A DNA stretch of 64,000 nucleotides from Alphaproteobacteria bacterium (GCA_017308235.1 JAFKFL010000011.1:1-64000); one strand, 5' to 3'. Shown: positions 15,405 through 25,487, counted from the stretch's first letter. The notes: generated by a model from the sequence alone, not told the origin. Translations and numbers: made by a program.

Positions 15405-17075
15405 ATGTCGTCAGTAAAACGCCGTAGCGAGCTGCAATTTGGCGGGGTCGAACGCTCGCTGCAACGCGCATGGGCGAAGGGCGCAGGCCTCATCGACGAG
15501 GAATTCGCGCGTCCGATGATTGCTGTGGTGAATACCTTCCAGGATTTCTCGCCGGAGAACATCCATCTGCGCCAGGTGGCGGAAGCGGCTTGTGCTGGCG
15601 TGCGCATGGCCGGCGGTACGCCCTGCATGTTCAATACCTTCCATGTTACCGACAGCGAGACCTTCGCCTCCGTCGGCATGCGCTATGTCCTGCCGAGCCG
15701 CGATGTCGTTGCCGACATGATCGAGCTGATGGTGGAAGGCCACCGTTTCGACGCCATGGTGCTGATCGGGTCGGGCGACAAGGTCGTGCCGGGCATGGTG
15801 ATGGCCGCCTCTCGCCTCGATCTGCCGTCGATCCTCATCTATGGTGGCCCGACTCCGGCGGGACACTACAAGGGCCGCAAGGTCTTTCTCGAAACGGTCT
15901 ATGACGGGGTCGGTGAGCTGATCACCGGCAAGCTCTCCGAACACGACCTCAAGCAGCTCGAGGATCACCACTTCCCGTTTGCCGGCGCCTGCGACACGGC
16001 GACCTCCGGCAACACGGCCGGCATGTATACCGAAGCGATGGGGCTCGCTCTTCCAGGCTCGGGCACCCTGCCGGCGGGCAGCAACTATCAGCTGCGCGCC
16101 GCCAAGTATGCGGGCATGCGCATCATGGAGCTGCTGGCGGCCGATGTCCGTCCTTCGAAGATCCTGACCCAGGATGCCTTCGAAAACGCCATGCGCGTGG
16201 GCCTCGCGGTCGGCGGATCCACCAACATGGTGCTGCATTTCATCGCCATGGCGAAGGAAGCAGGCGTCGACGTCTCCTTCGAGACCTGGGACAGGCTCTC
16301 TCGCGAGACGCCGACTCTGGTGAAGCTCGCGCCTTCCGGCCCATGGGGCGTCACCGATCTCAACGAAGCGGGCGGCGTGCCGGCTGTCATGAAGGCACTG
16401 GGCGAGCGCGTGAAGCGGACGGCCGCGACCGTATCGGGGCGCAGCGTCGGCGAGATCGTCGATGCCGCCGAGATCGATCCCGAAGTCGTTCGCTCGGCAG
16501 ACAATCCGATCGAGGCGGACGGCTCGGTCTACATTCTCAAGGGCTCCCTGGCGCCGGGGGGCGCGGTGGTGAAGGCATCGGGCGTTGCCAAGAAGATGTG
16601 GAACTGCACCTTGAAGGCCGCCGTCTTCGAGGACGAGGAAGCAGCGATCGACGCCCTGCGCGCCGGCCAGATCAAGCGCGGCACCTGCGTCGTCATCCGC
16701 AACGAGGGCACCAAGGGCGGCCCGGGCATGCGCGAGATGCTGGGCGCCACGTCGGCGCTCATGGGCGCCGGTCTCGGCGACAGCTGTGCGCTGGTCACGG
16801 ATGGCCGCTTCTCAGGCGCGACGCACGGACCGGCGATTGGCTATGTGACGCCGGAAGCTGCGCGCGGCGGCGTCATTGGCCTCGTTCGCGATGGCGATGG
16901 CATCCAGATCGACCTTGCGGCGCGCAAGCTTGAACTCCTGGTGCCGGAGGCCGAGCTCGCCAAACGCCGCAAGACCTATGTCGCGCCCGCCCCGCGGGTG
17001 AAGCGCGGCTACCTCAAGTTCTACGCCGAGCATGTCGCGCCCGCCTCCGAGGGCGCGGTCATGCCGCGTCTTTGA
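15405..17075 (+). CDS. IlvD/Edd-family dehydratase homologue lacking Fe-S cysteines
   Basis: 556 residues across the full IlvD/Edd length. Conserved features are the metal-site DK pair (GSGDK, Asp125-Lys126), GGPGMREML, and [11 protein letters not shown] with Ser470, the catalytic serine position. The three cysteines that hold the Fe-S cluster are replaced: the PCN motif is P-E-N (50-52), GCDK is GSGDK (124), and GSCGGM is GNTAGM (204). Other cysteines (63, 74, 196) could act instead. Family members dehydrate sugar acids or dihydroxy acids. It begins the GntR-linked cluster and feeds into the transporter genes 24 bases downstream. Confidence 0.85.
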   Translation: MSSVKRRSELQFGGVERSLQRAWAKGAGLIDEEFARPMIAVVNTFQDFSPENIHLRQVAEAACAGVRMAGGTPCMFNTFHVTDSETFASVGMRYVLPSRDVVADMIELMVEGHRFDAMVLIGSGDKVVPGMVMAASRLDLPSILIYGGPTPAGHYKGRKVFLETVYDGVGELITGKLSEHDLKQLEDHHFPFAGACDTATSGNTAGMYTEAMGLALPGSGTLPAGSNYQLRAAKYAGMRIMELLAADVRPSKILTQDAFENAMRVGLAVGGSTNMVLHFIAMAKEAGVDVSFETWDRLSRETPTLVKLAPSGPWGVTDLNEAGGVPAVMKALGERVKRTAATVSGRSVGEIVDAAEIDPEVVRSADNPIEADGSVYILKGSLAPGGAVVKASGVAKKMWNCTLKAAVFEDEEAAIDALRAGQIKRGTCVVIRNEGTKGGPGMREMLGATSALMGAGLGDSCALVTDGRFSGATHGPAIGYVTPEAARGGVIGLVRDGDGIQIDLAARKLELLVPEAELAKRRKTYVAPAPRVKRGYLKFYAEHVAPASEGAVMPRL

Positions 17076-17099
17076 AGCAGGGTGCGGACTGGCTGGACC

Positions 17100-17891
17100 A
17101 TGATGGCGCAGATCGAGATCACCAACGTCAGCAAGAACTTCGGTTTCGGAAACCGGGCCGTCGTCGCCCTCGATCGCGTGAACCTGCAGATCGAGAAGGG
17201 CAGCTTCGTCTCCCTGTGCGGCCCGAGCGGTTGCGGCAAGAGCACGCTCCTGACCTTGATGCTCGGCCTGCAAGCGCCTTCGGGGGGCGAGATCCGCATT
17301 AACGAGCAGCCCGTGCTCAGCCCCGACAAGAGCATCGGCACTGTCTTCCAGGACGCGAACCTGATGCCCTGGCGGACGGTGCTCTCGAACATTCTCTATC
17401 CGGTCGAATTGCGCCGACTTCCGAAAGCGCAGTTCCGCGAGCGAGCGCTGGAACTTCTCGACCTCGTCGGTCTTCGCCGTTTCGCCGATCACTATCCGGC
17501 GGAGCTTTCGGGCGGCATGCGCCAGCGCGTCTCGATCTGCCGGGCGCTGATCCTCGATCCCGACATCCTCCTGATGGACGAGCCGTTCAGCGCGCTCGAC
17601 GCGCTCACCCGTGACGAGATGAGCCTCGAGCTGCAGCGTATCTGGAGCCTGCACGGCAAGACGGTCGTATTCGTCACGCACAGCATCAGGGAGGCCGTGT
17701 TCCTGTCGGACCGGGTCGTGGTGATGGGCTTGGCGCCAGGCCGCATCACCGAGGAGTTCGACATCTCGCTGGAGCGGCCGCGCAGTGCGGAGATCGAGAC
17801 CGTCGATCGGTTCAATACCCTGATCCACGACATCAGGGGCTCGATCGCACGCGGCCGGATCGGCGTCGACGTCGAGATGGAGAGGACCTGA
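17100..17891 (+). CDS. NitT/TauT-type ABC transporter ATPase
   Basis: A 263-residue ATPase with Walker A GPSGCGKST, Q-loop FQDANLMPWRTV, signature LSGGMRQR, Walker B ILLMDEPFSALD and switch VTHSIREAVFLSDR. Start chosen at ATG 17100 (MMAQIEITNVSKNF); a GTG at 17082 adds six residues. The stop TGA overlaps the ATG of the permease gene by one base (TGATG), so the two are coupled. It belongs with the permease at 17891 and the binding protein at 18743. Confidence 0.9.
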   Translation: MMAQIEITNVSKNFGFGNRAVVALDRVNLQIEKGSFVSLCGPSGCGKSTLLTLMLGLQAPSGGEIRINEQPVLSPDKSIGTVFQDANLMPWRTVLSNILYPVELRRLPKAQFRERALELLDLVGLRRFADHYPAELSGGMRQRVSICRALILDPDILLMDEPFSALDALTRDEMSLELQRIWSLHGKTVVFVTHSIREAVFLSDRVVVMGLAPGRITEEFDISLERPRSAEIETVDRFNTLIHDIRGSIARGRIGVDVEMERT

Positions 17892-18694
17892 TGTCCCAGA
17901 GAGCGTCTGCTGAGGTCGGCGATCTCGCCGCTCCATCCTCACTATGGGACCGCTTCGTAGGCTCTTGGGCGTGGCCAACGACTGTGTTCGTGCTGCTGCT
18001 CGTCGGCTGGGAAGCCTATGTGCGCCTGTCGGGCATCCTGCCGGTGATCCTGCCGGCGCCGAGCGCAGTGCTCTCCTACATGTGGGTCCAGCGCGAGCTT
18101 CTCCTGGAGAACGCTTGGCCCACCGTGCTCCATTGCCTCCTGGGCTTCGTCCTGGCTGTCGTGGGCGGTATCGCAATTGCCGTTCTCATCACGCAGTTTA
18201 CGACCATCCGGCGCGGCTTTTACCCGCTCGTTGTCGGCATCGCGCTGATCCCGAAGATCTCGGTCGCGCCGCTCTTCACTCTGTGGTTTGGCGCGGGCAC
18301 CGTCGCGCGCGTGTCGCTCGTGTTCTTCATCGCCTTCTTCCCCATGGTGGTCAGCCCTGCCTCGGGACTGATGAGCGTCGATGCCGGATTGCTGCGCATG
18401 GCGCGTGCCTTCGGCGCCTCGCGTTCGCAAATCTTCTGGTCGCTCCGGGTGCCGAGCGCGATGCCTTATGTCTTCGACGGAATGAAGGTGGCGATGTCGC
18501 TTGCCGTTATCGGCATCATCGTCGCCGAGTTCGTCACGGCCGACCGCGGGCTCGGCTACCTGGTGATCTTCGCTACCGGTCTCCTCGACACCACGATGAT
18601 GCTCGCCGCGATCATTCTGCTCAGCATCATCGGCCTCGGCCTTTACTTCGCGATCGAGACGGCCGGCAGGATCGTCGTCTACTGGCGATCGTGA
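17891..18694 (+). CDS. NitT/TauT-type ABC transporter permease
   Basis: 267 residues with six hydrophobic segments and the binding-protein-dependent transport loop ARAFGASRSQIFWSLRVPSAMPYVFDG. Motifs LPVILPAPSAVLSY and KISVAPLFTLWFGAGT fit the SsuC/TauC family. It shares a TGATG overlap with the ATPase upstream. Confidence 0.9.
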   Translation: MSQRASAEVGDLAAPSSLWDRFVGSWAWPTTVFVLLLVGWEAYVRLSGILPVILPAPSAVLSYMWVQRELLLENAWPTVLHCLLGFVLAVVGGIAIAVLITQFTTIRRGFYPLVVGIALIPKISVAPLFTLWFGAGTVARVSLVFFIAFFPMVVSPASGLMSVDAGLLRMARAFGASRSQIFWSLRVPSAMPYVFDGMKVAMSLAVIGIIVAEFVTADRGLGYLVIFATGLLDTTMMLAAIILLSIIGLGLYFAIETAGRIVVYWRS

Positions 18695-18742
18695 CCATCG
18701 AAATGCGCACGACAAACAACAAGTGACTCAGGGAGGATAATC

Positions 18743-19831
18743 ATGACGATACTGACACGCAGGAATACGGCGAAACTGCTGGGTGCCGGAGCGCTGGGTG
18801 CTGCCCTGACGCCGGCCTTCCAGGTCAAGTCGTTTGGCCAGAACAAGCTGACCAAGGTGACGCTTACCTTGCCGTGGCTGCCCATCGGATCCTACGCCGC
18901 CTTCATCGTTGCGCGCGAAAACGGCTACTGGAAGGAGCGTGGTCTCGATGTCGAGGTGTCGCGCGGTTACGGCTCGGCCGATGCCAGCAAGAAGGTCGGA
19001 CTCGGCCAGTTCGACTACGGCGATGCGAGCTTCTCGGTCGTCATCCAGACCGTGGCGCAAGGTATGGACTTGGTCGGACTCGGCCTGCATATGCAGGTGT
19101 CGCCGCTCGCCGTCTTCACCCTGAAGAAGAGCGGCATCAAGACCCCCAAGGATCTGGAAGGCAAGACCATTGGCGCCACGCCGACCACGGGCGATTTCCA
19201 TCTGTTCCCCGCCTTCGCCAAGGCCGCTGGCATCGACAAGTCGAAAGTGAAGTTCCGCTTCCTCGACGGCAATGTGCGCACGCAGACTTTGCTCGACGGC
19301 GGCGTCGATGCGCTGACGGGCTATTACAGCACCGATGCCGCGCCGCTTTGGACGGGCGGCGGCGACGTCGACATCATGCTTTACCAGAAGTACGGCATTA
19401 AGTTCTACGACACCGGCGTCATCGCCAGGCAATCGCAGATCGAGAAGTTCCCCGAAGTCACGGCCGCGATCGTCGAAGGGGCGATGCAGGGTCTCAAGTT
19501 CACCTATCTCAAGCCTGCCGAGACGCTCGACATCCATATCCGCGCCGTGAAGGAGTTCCAGGGCAGCGAGCGCAATCGCGAATCGCTCAAACATCAGATC
19601 GCCATCAATACGGCGCTCGGCATTCATCCTGGCCCCAAGGCAAATGGGCTCGGTTATTTCCTCGCTGACGAGGTGAAACAGAACGTCGCCACCGCGAAGG
19701 AGTATCTCAGCCTGCCGAAGGAAGTGTCGCCCGAGGCGATCTACTCGAACAAGTTCGCGGGCACCGTCAAGCTCAGCCCTGCCGAATGGGAGACCGTGGA
19801 GAACAGCGTCAGGTCCTATATCCTATGGTGA
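18743..19831 (+). CDS. NitT/TauT-type ABC transporter substrate-binding protein (Tat-like signal)
   Basis: 362 residues. The N-terminus TILTRRNTAKLLGAGALGAAL has a twin-arginine-like RR followed by a hydrophobic core, so Tat export is possible. The body follows the NMT1/THI5-like fold (TLPWLPIGSYAAFIVARENGYWKERGLDVEVSRGYGSADAS, GLGQFDYGDASFSVVI, LEGKTIGATPTTGDFHLFP). CAGGGAGGATAATC precedes the ATG. It completes the importer started at 17100. The dehydrogenase gene overlaps its last seven bases. Confidence 0.88.
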   Translation: MTILTRRNTAKLLGAGALGAALTPAFQVKSFGQNKLTKVTLTLPWLPIGSYAAFIVARENGYWKERGLDVEVSRGYGSADASKKVGLGQFDYGDASFSVVIQTVAQGMDLVGLGLHMQVSPLAVFTLKKSGIKTPKDLEGKTIGATPTTGDFHLFPAFAKAAGIDKSKVKFRFLDGNVRTQTLLDGGVDALTGYYSTDAAPLWTGGGDVDIMLYQKYGIKFYDTGVIARQSQIEKFPEVTAAIVEGAMQGLKFTYLKPAETLDIHIRAVKEFQGSERNRESLKHQIAINTALGIHPGPKANGLGYFLADEVKQNVATAKEYLSLPKEVSPEAIYSNKFAGTVKLSPAEWETVENSVRSYILW

Positions 19832-20814
19832 CGGCAGTCGCTGGCGGGACGAGGACACCGCCCGGCGGGCCGGTCCTCGTCTACTCCAAGTACGACTTCG
19901 ACCTTGATCGGTTCCGGCGCGTTCTGGGCGAGGCGTTGCCGGGCGTCGTCCTCAACTACGCGGGCTCACCTGAGGAGGCTGCGCCATACCTCGCCGATGC
20001 CGAGATCCTCTACGGTTGGGGATTCTCGGCCGAGCTGCTGCGGCGCATGCCGAAGCTGCGCTGGGTGCAGAAAATGGGCGCAGGTGTCGATGACATCATC
20101 GGCACCTGGCCGTTTGGCACCAAGGTCCTCCTTACCCGCACGGACGGCCGCCTGATCGCGACCCGGATGATCGAGTATGTGCTGGCCGCGATCCTCGACA
20201 AGTCGCTGAAGCTTGGTGTGGCTCGAGCGCAGCAGCGTGAGCAACGCTGGTCGTACATCGCGATGGGCTCGATCCGTGAACTCACGATCGGGATTGCCGG
20301 GCTTGGCGACATCGGCGCTGGCATCGCCAGTAGCCTGGCCGCGTTTGGCGCCCACGTGGTCGGCTGGCGCCGCTCGCCGGCTGAGAGCGAGGGCGTCGCC
20401 GAGCTCTTCGTGGGCGATGCCGGGCTCGAGCCTTTCGTGTCGCGTTGCGATGTCCTCGTCCTGGTCCTGCCGTTGACGTCGGACACGTCCGAAATCTTTG
20501 ACGAAAAAATCTTGATGAGCCTCAAGCCTGGCGCGCATGTCATCAATGTGGGCAGGGGCGGGGTGCTCGATGAAGCAGGCCTCTTGCGTGCCATCGAGAC
20601 AGGCGCGGTATCGCACGCGACGCTCGATGTGTTTGCCACCGAACCCCTGCCGCAGGACCATCCTTTCTGGACCCACCCCGCGATCAGCATCACGCCGCAT
20701 GTTTGTGGCCCTTTGGTGCCCGAGGACGTGGCCCCGCATTTCGTCGCCAACTTTGCCGCCTTCACGGGCGGTCGGCCGTTACGCAACACCATTGATGTGG
20801 CGAGGCAATACTGA
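19825..20814 (+). CDS. D-2-hydroxyacid dehydrogenase (NAD-dependent)
   Basis: Starts at ATG 19825 inside the end of the preceding gene (ATGGTGA). The 329-residue protein has a Rossmann motif (GIAGLGDIGAGIASSLAAFGAHVVGWRRS), the catalytic Arg in INVGRGGVLDE, Glu in FATEPLPQDHPFW and His in SITPHVCGP. This family interconverts 2-oxo and D-2-hydroxy acids. The coupling to the transporter suggests it acts on the imported hydroxy acid or on a downstream 2-oxo acid. Confidence 0.87.
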   Translation: MVTAVAGGTRTPPGGPVLVYSKYDFDLDRFRRVLGEALPGVVLNYAGSPEEAAPYLADAEILYGWGFSAELLRRMPKLRWVQKMGAGVDDIIGTWPFGTKVLLTRTDGRLIATRMIEYVLAAILDKSLKLGVARAQQREQRWSYIAMGSIRELTIGIAGLGDIGAGIASSLAAFGAHVVGWRRSPAESEGVAELFVGDAGLEPFVSRCDVLVLVLPLTSDTSEIFDEKILMSLKPGAHVINVGRGGVLDEAGLLRAIETGAVSHATLDVFATEPLPQDHPFWTHPAISITPHVCGPLVPEDVAPHFVANFAAFTGGRPLRNTIDVARQY

Positions 20815-22238
20815 TGTCTTCCAAGAACCGTACATCGTCACCGACGGACCTGGCGAAAGCGAGCGCACGCGACCTCGTTCATCTCTTCCGCACCCGCCAG
20901 GCTTCGCCTGTGGAAGCAGCTGAAGCCGCACTTGCGCGGATCGACAAGCTGAACGAGCGGTTTAACGCCTACTGCTTCGTCGATCGGGAGCGGGCCCTCG
21001 AGTCCGCCCGCCGGTCCGAGGCGCGCTGGGCCAAAGGCGCACCATTGAGCGCAATCGACGGCGTCACCGCCTCGATCAAGGACCTCGTCCTCACCGACGG
21101 CTGGCCGACCTTGCGCGGCTCGCGCAGCACGGATCCGAAGCAACCCTGGGATATGGACGCACCGGCCACGGCGCGGCTCATCGAAAGCGGCGCGGTGTTG
21201 CTCGGCAAGACGACGACGCCGGAATTCGGCTGGAAGGGCGTCTGTGACTCGCCGCTCACCGGCGTCACCGGCAATCCCTGGAATCCGGAGCTGACGAGCG
21301 GTGGCTCGAGCGGCGGCGCGGCGGTTGCGGCGGCCCTTGGCATGGGGACGCTGCATGTGGGAACGGACGGCGGCGGCTCCATCCGCATTCCGGCAGGCTT
21401 CTCCGGCATCTTCGGCCACAAGCCGAGCTTCGGGCTTGTGCCCGCCTATCCACTCAGCATGTTCGGCACGGTCGCCCATCTCGGCCCGATGACCGCTCAT
21501 GTCGATGACGCGGCCCGCATGCTGACGATCCTTGCCCTGCCTGACGACAGAGATTGGTACAGCCTGCCTTATACGCCGCGCGATTTCACGGTCGGCCTCG
21601 ATGCCGGCGTGAAAGGCTTGCGGATTGCCCTCAGCACAACGCTCGGTTATGCGAAAGTCGATCCGGAGATCGAGAAGCTGGTCGAGCGGGCGGCCGAGAC
21701 GTTCGCGGAGCTGGGCGCGACGGTCACGCGCCGCGATCCGGGATTTGCCGACCCGGCCGACGTGTTCCGCGCGCACTGGTTCAGCGGAGCGGCGAACCAA
21801 CGGCGTGCCGTGCCGGCCGACAAGCATCCTCTCCTCGATCCCGGCTTCAACCATATTGCGGGGCTGGGCGAACGGATCTCGAAAACCGAGTATTTCGACG
21901 CGATGAACCGGCGCACGGCGCTCGGCCTGCATATGGCAAAGTTCCATCGCGAGTTCGATCTCCTGCTGACGCCGACTTTGCCAATTCCGGCCTTCGCCGC
22001 GAACCATGTCGCGCCGCCCGGCCAGGATCAGACGGATTGGGCGCCTTGGACGCCATTCAGCTTTCCCTTCAACCTGACACAGCAGCCCGCGGCCTCGGTG
22101 CCTTGCGGCCTCACGGCGGCTGGACTGCCGGCGGGACTGCAGATCGTCGCCGCCAAATATCGTGACGACCTCGTGCTGCGCGCCGCCCGCGCTTACGAGA
22201 GCGTGGCGCCGATCGTCACGCCGACCATCGACAAATGA
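20814..22238 (+). CDS. Amidase (amidase-signature family)
   Basis: 474 residues with the amidase signature triad: Lys in SIKDLVLTDG, the cis-Ser region in TSGGSSGGAAVAAALG and the nucleophile Ser in TDGGGSIRIPAGFSGIFG. The C-terminal part includes PTLPIPAF and the usual QQPAASVPCG. It hydrolyses carboxamides to acids and ammonia. Its ATG overlaps the preceding stop (TGATG). In the cluster it probably releases a carboxylate for the dehydrogenase or dehydratase. Confidence 0.9.
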   Translation: MSSKNRTSSPTDLAKASARDLVHLFRTRQASPVEAAEAALARIDKLNERFNAYCFVDRERALESARRSEARWAKGAPLSAIDGVTASIKDLVLTDGWPTLRGSRSTDPKQPWDMDAPATARLIESGAVLLGKTTTPEFGWKGVCDSPLTGVTGNPWNPELTSGGSSGGAAVAAALGMGTLHVGTDGGGSIRIPAGFSGIFGHKPSFGLVPAYPLSMFGTVAHLGPMTAHVDDAARMLTILALPDDRDWYSLPYTPRDFTVGLDAGVKGLRIALSTTLGYAKVDPEIEKLVERAAETFAELGATVTRRDPGFADPADVFRAHWFSGAANQRRAVPADKHPLLDPGFNHIAGLGERISKTEYFDAMNRRTALGLHMAKFHREFDLLLTPTLPIPAFAANHVAPPGQDQTDWAPWTPFSFPFNLTQQPAASVPCGLTAAGLPAGLQIVAAKYRDDLVLRAARAYESVAPIVTPTIDK

Positions 22239-22266
22239 CCTTATCGCCTCTGCCGTGGAGACCGTC

Positions 22267-23625
22267 ATGAGCTGCACTTTGATCGAACATGGGTACGTCG
22301 TTCCCGTCAGCACCAACACGGTGATCGAGGATGGCGCCGTCGCCTTCGAAGGGTCGCGCATCATCTATGTCGGTTCCTCGGCCGGCTTCGATCGGCAAAG
22401 GCACAAGCCGGACCGCGTGATCGATGCAAGGGGCCGAGCGGTTCTGCCGGGCCTTGTGAACACCCACACCCATCTGGTCGGCGCCTATATGAAAGGCCTG
22501 ACGGAGGACGTCGGCGGTGGCGGCGACGCGGTAGGCCTCTACAAGTTCGGCTTTCCGGTCGTTTGCTCGCTGCGGCCCGAGGACTTCTACAGCGGTTGTA
22601 TGACGCATGCGCTGGAGATGCTGATGACCGGCACGACGACGATCAGCAATACTTGGATGCACGAGAACCGCGTCGGTCCGGTGTTCCGCGATCTCGGCGT
22701 GCGCGGCGTGCTGAGCGAATGGATCGTCGGCACGGATCTTTTGAAGCTTTCGGCGCGCAACATGGAGCGGCCCTGGAATCCCACGGAGGTCGAGCGGCGG
22801 CTGGAGGCGGCCCAGGAACTCTACGAGACCTGGCATGGCAAGGCGGATGGACGCATCACGACGCGTATCTCGCCCGCCGGCCCCGGCTATCTCTCCGCCG
22901 AAGGGATCGAGAAGTCGCGCGATCTCGCGATCAAGCAGGGCGTGGGCATCAATATTCACATCGCCGAGGTTCCCGGCGAGACCGAATTCGTGATGAAGCG
23001 CTACGGTAAGCGGCCGATGGAGCTCGGACGTGAGCTTGGCATCCTCACGCCGCAAACCATCGGCTTTCACTGCGTGTATCTCAGCGACAGCGACATCGAC
23101 ATCATGGTCGAGACGGGGATGAACCTGTCGCACACCGCGTTCCATACGCCCAAGCGCGGCTATTTCCCGCCGATGGATAAAGCCTATGCGAAAGGAGTGT
23201 CGGTCTCGTTCGGCTCCGACTGGTGTTCGAACGACTTGTGGAAATTCATGCGCGCCGGCATCGAGATCCCGCGCGTGATGACCGGCGATGTAGGCATCGT
23301 CACTGCCTACGACGCGCTGCGCACCGCCACGCTCGGCGGCGCGCGGGCGCTCGGCATGGAAAATGAGATCGGTTCGCTAGAGGTCGGGAAGAAGGCCGAT
23401 ATCATCCTCGTCGACATGACGACGCCGTGGTGCCGTCCGATCCGCCTGCAGAACTTCATCACCAATCTTGTCTTCAACGCCAACGGCAGCGACGTCACCG
23501 ACGTGTTCGTGGACGGCCACCAGGTCGTGGCCGGGCGCGAGGTCAAGACGGTGGACCAGCATGCCGTGATGCGCGAGTGCCAGGAGCGGGCCGAGCGCGT
23601 CTGGTCCAAGGTGCTTGGCGGCTAG
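22267..23625 (+). CDS. Amidohydrolase (deaminase-like, cytosine/adenosine-type)
   Basis: 452 residues starting at ATG 22267 with GGAG seven bases upstream. The metal motif NTHTHLVGAYMKG, HIAE in the middle, GFHCVYL and FGSDWCSND near the C-terminus match the metal-dependent amidohydrolase superfamily (deaminase branch: MTA/SAH- or chlorohydrolase-like). A C-terminal ADIILVDM composite-domain strand is present. The substrate is unknown; a cyclic amidine or aromatic amine is plausible given the other cluster genes. Confidence 0.82.
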   Translation: MSCTLIEHGYVVPVSTNTVIEDGAVAFEGSRIIYVGSSAGFDRQRHKPDRVIDARGRAVLPGLVNTHTHLVGAYMKGLTEDVGGGGDAVGLYKFGFPVVCSLRPEDFYSGCMTHALEMLMTGTTTISNTWMHENRVGPVFRDLGVRGVLSEWIVGTDLLKLSARNMERPWNPTEVERRLEAAQELYETWHGKADGRITTRISPAGPGYLSAEGIEKSRDLAIKQGVGINIHIAEVPGETEFVMKRYGKRPMELGRELGILTPQTIGFHCVYLSDSDIDIMVETGMNLSHTAFHTPKRGYFPPMDKAYAKGVSVSFGSDWCSNDLWKFMRAGIEIPRVMTGDVGIVTAYDALRTATLGGARALGMENEIGSLEVGKKADIILVDMTTPWCRPIRLQNFITNLVFNANGSDVTDVFVDGHQVVAGREVKTVDQHAVMRECQERAERVWSKVLGG

Positions 23626-23663
23626 GATTATCTGGCTCGGTGCGGGCGGACCGTTCTTGGCAT

Positions 23664-23714
23664 TGAACCAAGGTGAACGTTAGGCCTTGCTCACCTCAGC
23701 ATCACCTTGGTTCA
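23664..23714. promoter_or_regulatory. 13-bp perfect inverted repeat in the 23626-23765 gap
   Basis: TGAACCAAGGTGA (23664-23676) and TCACCTTGGTTCA (23702-23714) are exact reverse complements separated by 25 bases, about 50 bases before the start at 23766. A further TCACCT lies between the arms. It may be an operator for a dimeric regulator or a stem of a leader structure. There is no poly-T run. Confidence 0.45.
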
Positions 23715-23765
23715 GTTTAGGCGTAAGGTCGCGCCGGCGCAGATCTCAGATCGGAAGGAAAAGCG

Positions 23766-25487
23766 ATGCAATCTGTCGGCAAGGCGCCGGTTCTGCTGTT
23801 CGGCGGCCAAATCCATACGTTCGACAAGACCGACCGCGTTGCTGACGCTGTGCTGATCGATGGTGGCAAGATCATCGCAGTCGGAGCGGCAGACGAGCTT
23901 CGCGCTGCGGCTGGGCGATCGGTGTCCGGCATCGACGTGAAAGGGGCGACGATTTTCCCCGGCCTGATCGACACGCATCCCCATCTTCTCCACTACGGGT
24001 CGTTGCAGGAACCGTTGGTCGATATTGCCGATGCGACCGACCATGACGACATCGTTCGCCGGATCGCGGCCCGGGCGGCCGTGACGTCGCCGGGCGAATG
24101 GATCATGACCACGCCGGTCGGCGAGGCGCATTACTTCATAAGGCGCTCGTACAAGGACCTGCGCGAAGGCGACCTGCCGACCCGGCAAGTGCTCGACCGC
24201 GCCACCACTCGCCATCCGATCGTCATCCAGGCCTGGGCCCCGACGGTCCCCAACGTCATTGCCTTCAACTCTCTCGCTTTGGACGAGCTGGGCATCGGGC
24301 GAGAGACGCCCGACCGGGTGAGCAACGTTTGGATCGAGAAGGATGCGGGAGGCTTGCCGACCGGCCGTCTGCGCGGTTCGGTCACCAACTATTATAGCAA
24401 TGACGACTACGCCAACAGCCTGTGGCTCAAGGTCCCCTTCCTGAAATATGAACACCTCGTGCCGGGGACCAAGCGGGCGATCTCCAACTACCACAAGCTC
24501 GGCGTCACCGCGGTGTACGAGAACCACATGATGGACAGGAAGCTCATCGATGCCTATCGCGAGCTGCGCGATCGGGATGAGCTCGAGCTGCGGGTCATGG
24601 CCTCGCAGGAGGCAGAGGCCTATGGGATGCCATGGAGCCGGCCGCGCGCGATGCCTGATTTCATGATGCGCCTCGAAGATGCGGCGGCCTCAATTGACCT
24701 CAAGGGTGACTGGTTCCGCTTCAATGGGGTCACCATCATGTGGGACGGCACCTGCTTCCCGGGCGGCATGATGATGCACGAACCCTACGAAGGCCCCTAC
24801 GGCGAACAGACCAAGGGCCACTACCATATCTCTCCGGAGAAGGCCGAGATCGTCATGCGCTTTTGCGCGGAGCGGCGGATCCGGCTCAACACCATGTGCA
24901 TGGGCAACGAGGCGAACGAGCAGAACCTTGCCCTTCTCGAAAAGCTCGCGAAGGCCGTGGATATCCGCGCGCTGCACTGGGTGCTCGTGCATGCCGTGTT
25001 CATCGAGCGCCAGCAAGTCGAGCGTTACGCCAGGCTTGGCATGGACCTCACGACCTCCATGTCGTTCTGCTTCGGCAAGGGCGACCTGTTCCGCCGCAAG
25101 ATCAAGAACGTACCGCTGCACGATCTCCTGCCGCTGCGCCGCTTCTTCGACACCGGATTCGCCGTCGCCGGCGGCAGCGATTGGGGCCCCAAGAGTGCCT
25201 TCGAGCAGATCAAGCTGGCGCTGACCCATGAGTTCGCAGGCTCCGGCCATCGTAATCTCGGCCCCGACCAGAAAATAAGCCGGCGAGAGGCGATTTCCAT
25301 GTGGACACGAGATGCTGCCGCGGTGCTGCAGTGGCCGGAGATCGGCTCGATCCGTCCCGGCGCCAACGCGGATCTCGTGGTGGTCGATCGCGATCTGATG
25401 AGCTGCGACGTGGACGATATCGGCGACGCCAAGGCACTGCTCACGCTGGTCGACGGGCGCATTGTGCACGACGCCAAGGCGTTGTGA
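23766..25487 (+). CDS. Amidohydrolase, YtcJ-like (amidohydrolase-3)
   Basis: 573 residues of the amidohydrolase-3 type: GLIDTHPHLLHYGSL with the metal HxH, a mid-part typical of YtcJ proteins and GSDWGPKSAFEQIKLALTHE near the end, then the composite C-terminal strand (PGANADLVVVDRD). GGAAGGAAAAGCG precedes the ATG. These enzymes hydrolyse amides or imides of unknown specificity. It follows the inverted-repeat gap, so it may be transcribed from its own promoter. Confidence 0.85.
   Translation: MQSVGKAPVLLFGGQIHTFDKTDRVADAVLIDGGKIIAVGAADELRAAAGRSVSGIDVKGATIFPGLIDTHPHLLHYGSLQEPLVDIADATDHDDIVRRIAARAAVTSPGEWIMTTPVGEAHYFIRRSYKDLREGDLPTRQVLDRATTRHPIVIQAWAPTVPNVIAFNSLALDELGIGRETPDRVSNVWIEKDAGGLPTGRLRGSVTNYYSNDDYANSLWLKVPFLKYEHLVPGTKRAISNYHKLGVTAVYENHMMDRKLIDAYRELRDRDELELRVMASQEAEAYGMPWSRPRAMPDFMMRLEDAAASIDLKGDWFRFNGVTIMWDGTCFPGGMMMHEPYEGPYGEQTKGHYHISPEKAEIVMRFCAERRIRLNTMCMGNEANEQNLALLEKLAKAVDIRALHWVLVHAVFIERQQVERYARLGMDLTTSMSFCFGKGDLFRRKIKNVPLHDLLPLRRFFDTGFAVAGGSDWGPKSAFEQIKLALTHEFAGSGHRNLGPDQKISRREAISMWTRDAAAVLQWPEIGSIRPGANADLVVVDRDLMSCDVDDIGDAKALLTLVDGRIVHDAKAL

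Noticed and set aside
16812-18176. 454-codon minus-strand ORF
   Set aside because: It is antisense to the dehydratase-like and ABC ATPase genes, with no recognisable motif.
20838-22364. 508-codon minus-strand ORF
   Set aside because: It lies antisense to the amidase gene and shows no protein-family features.
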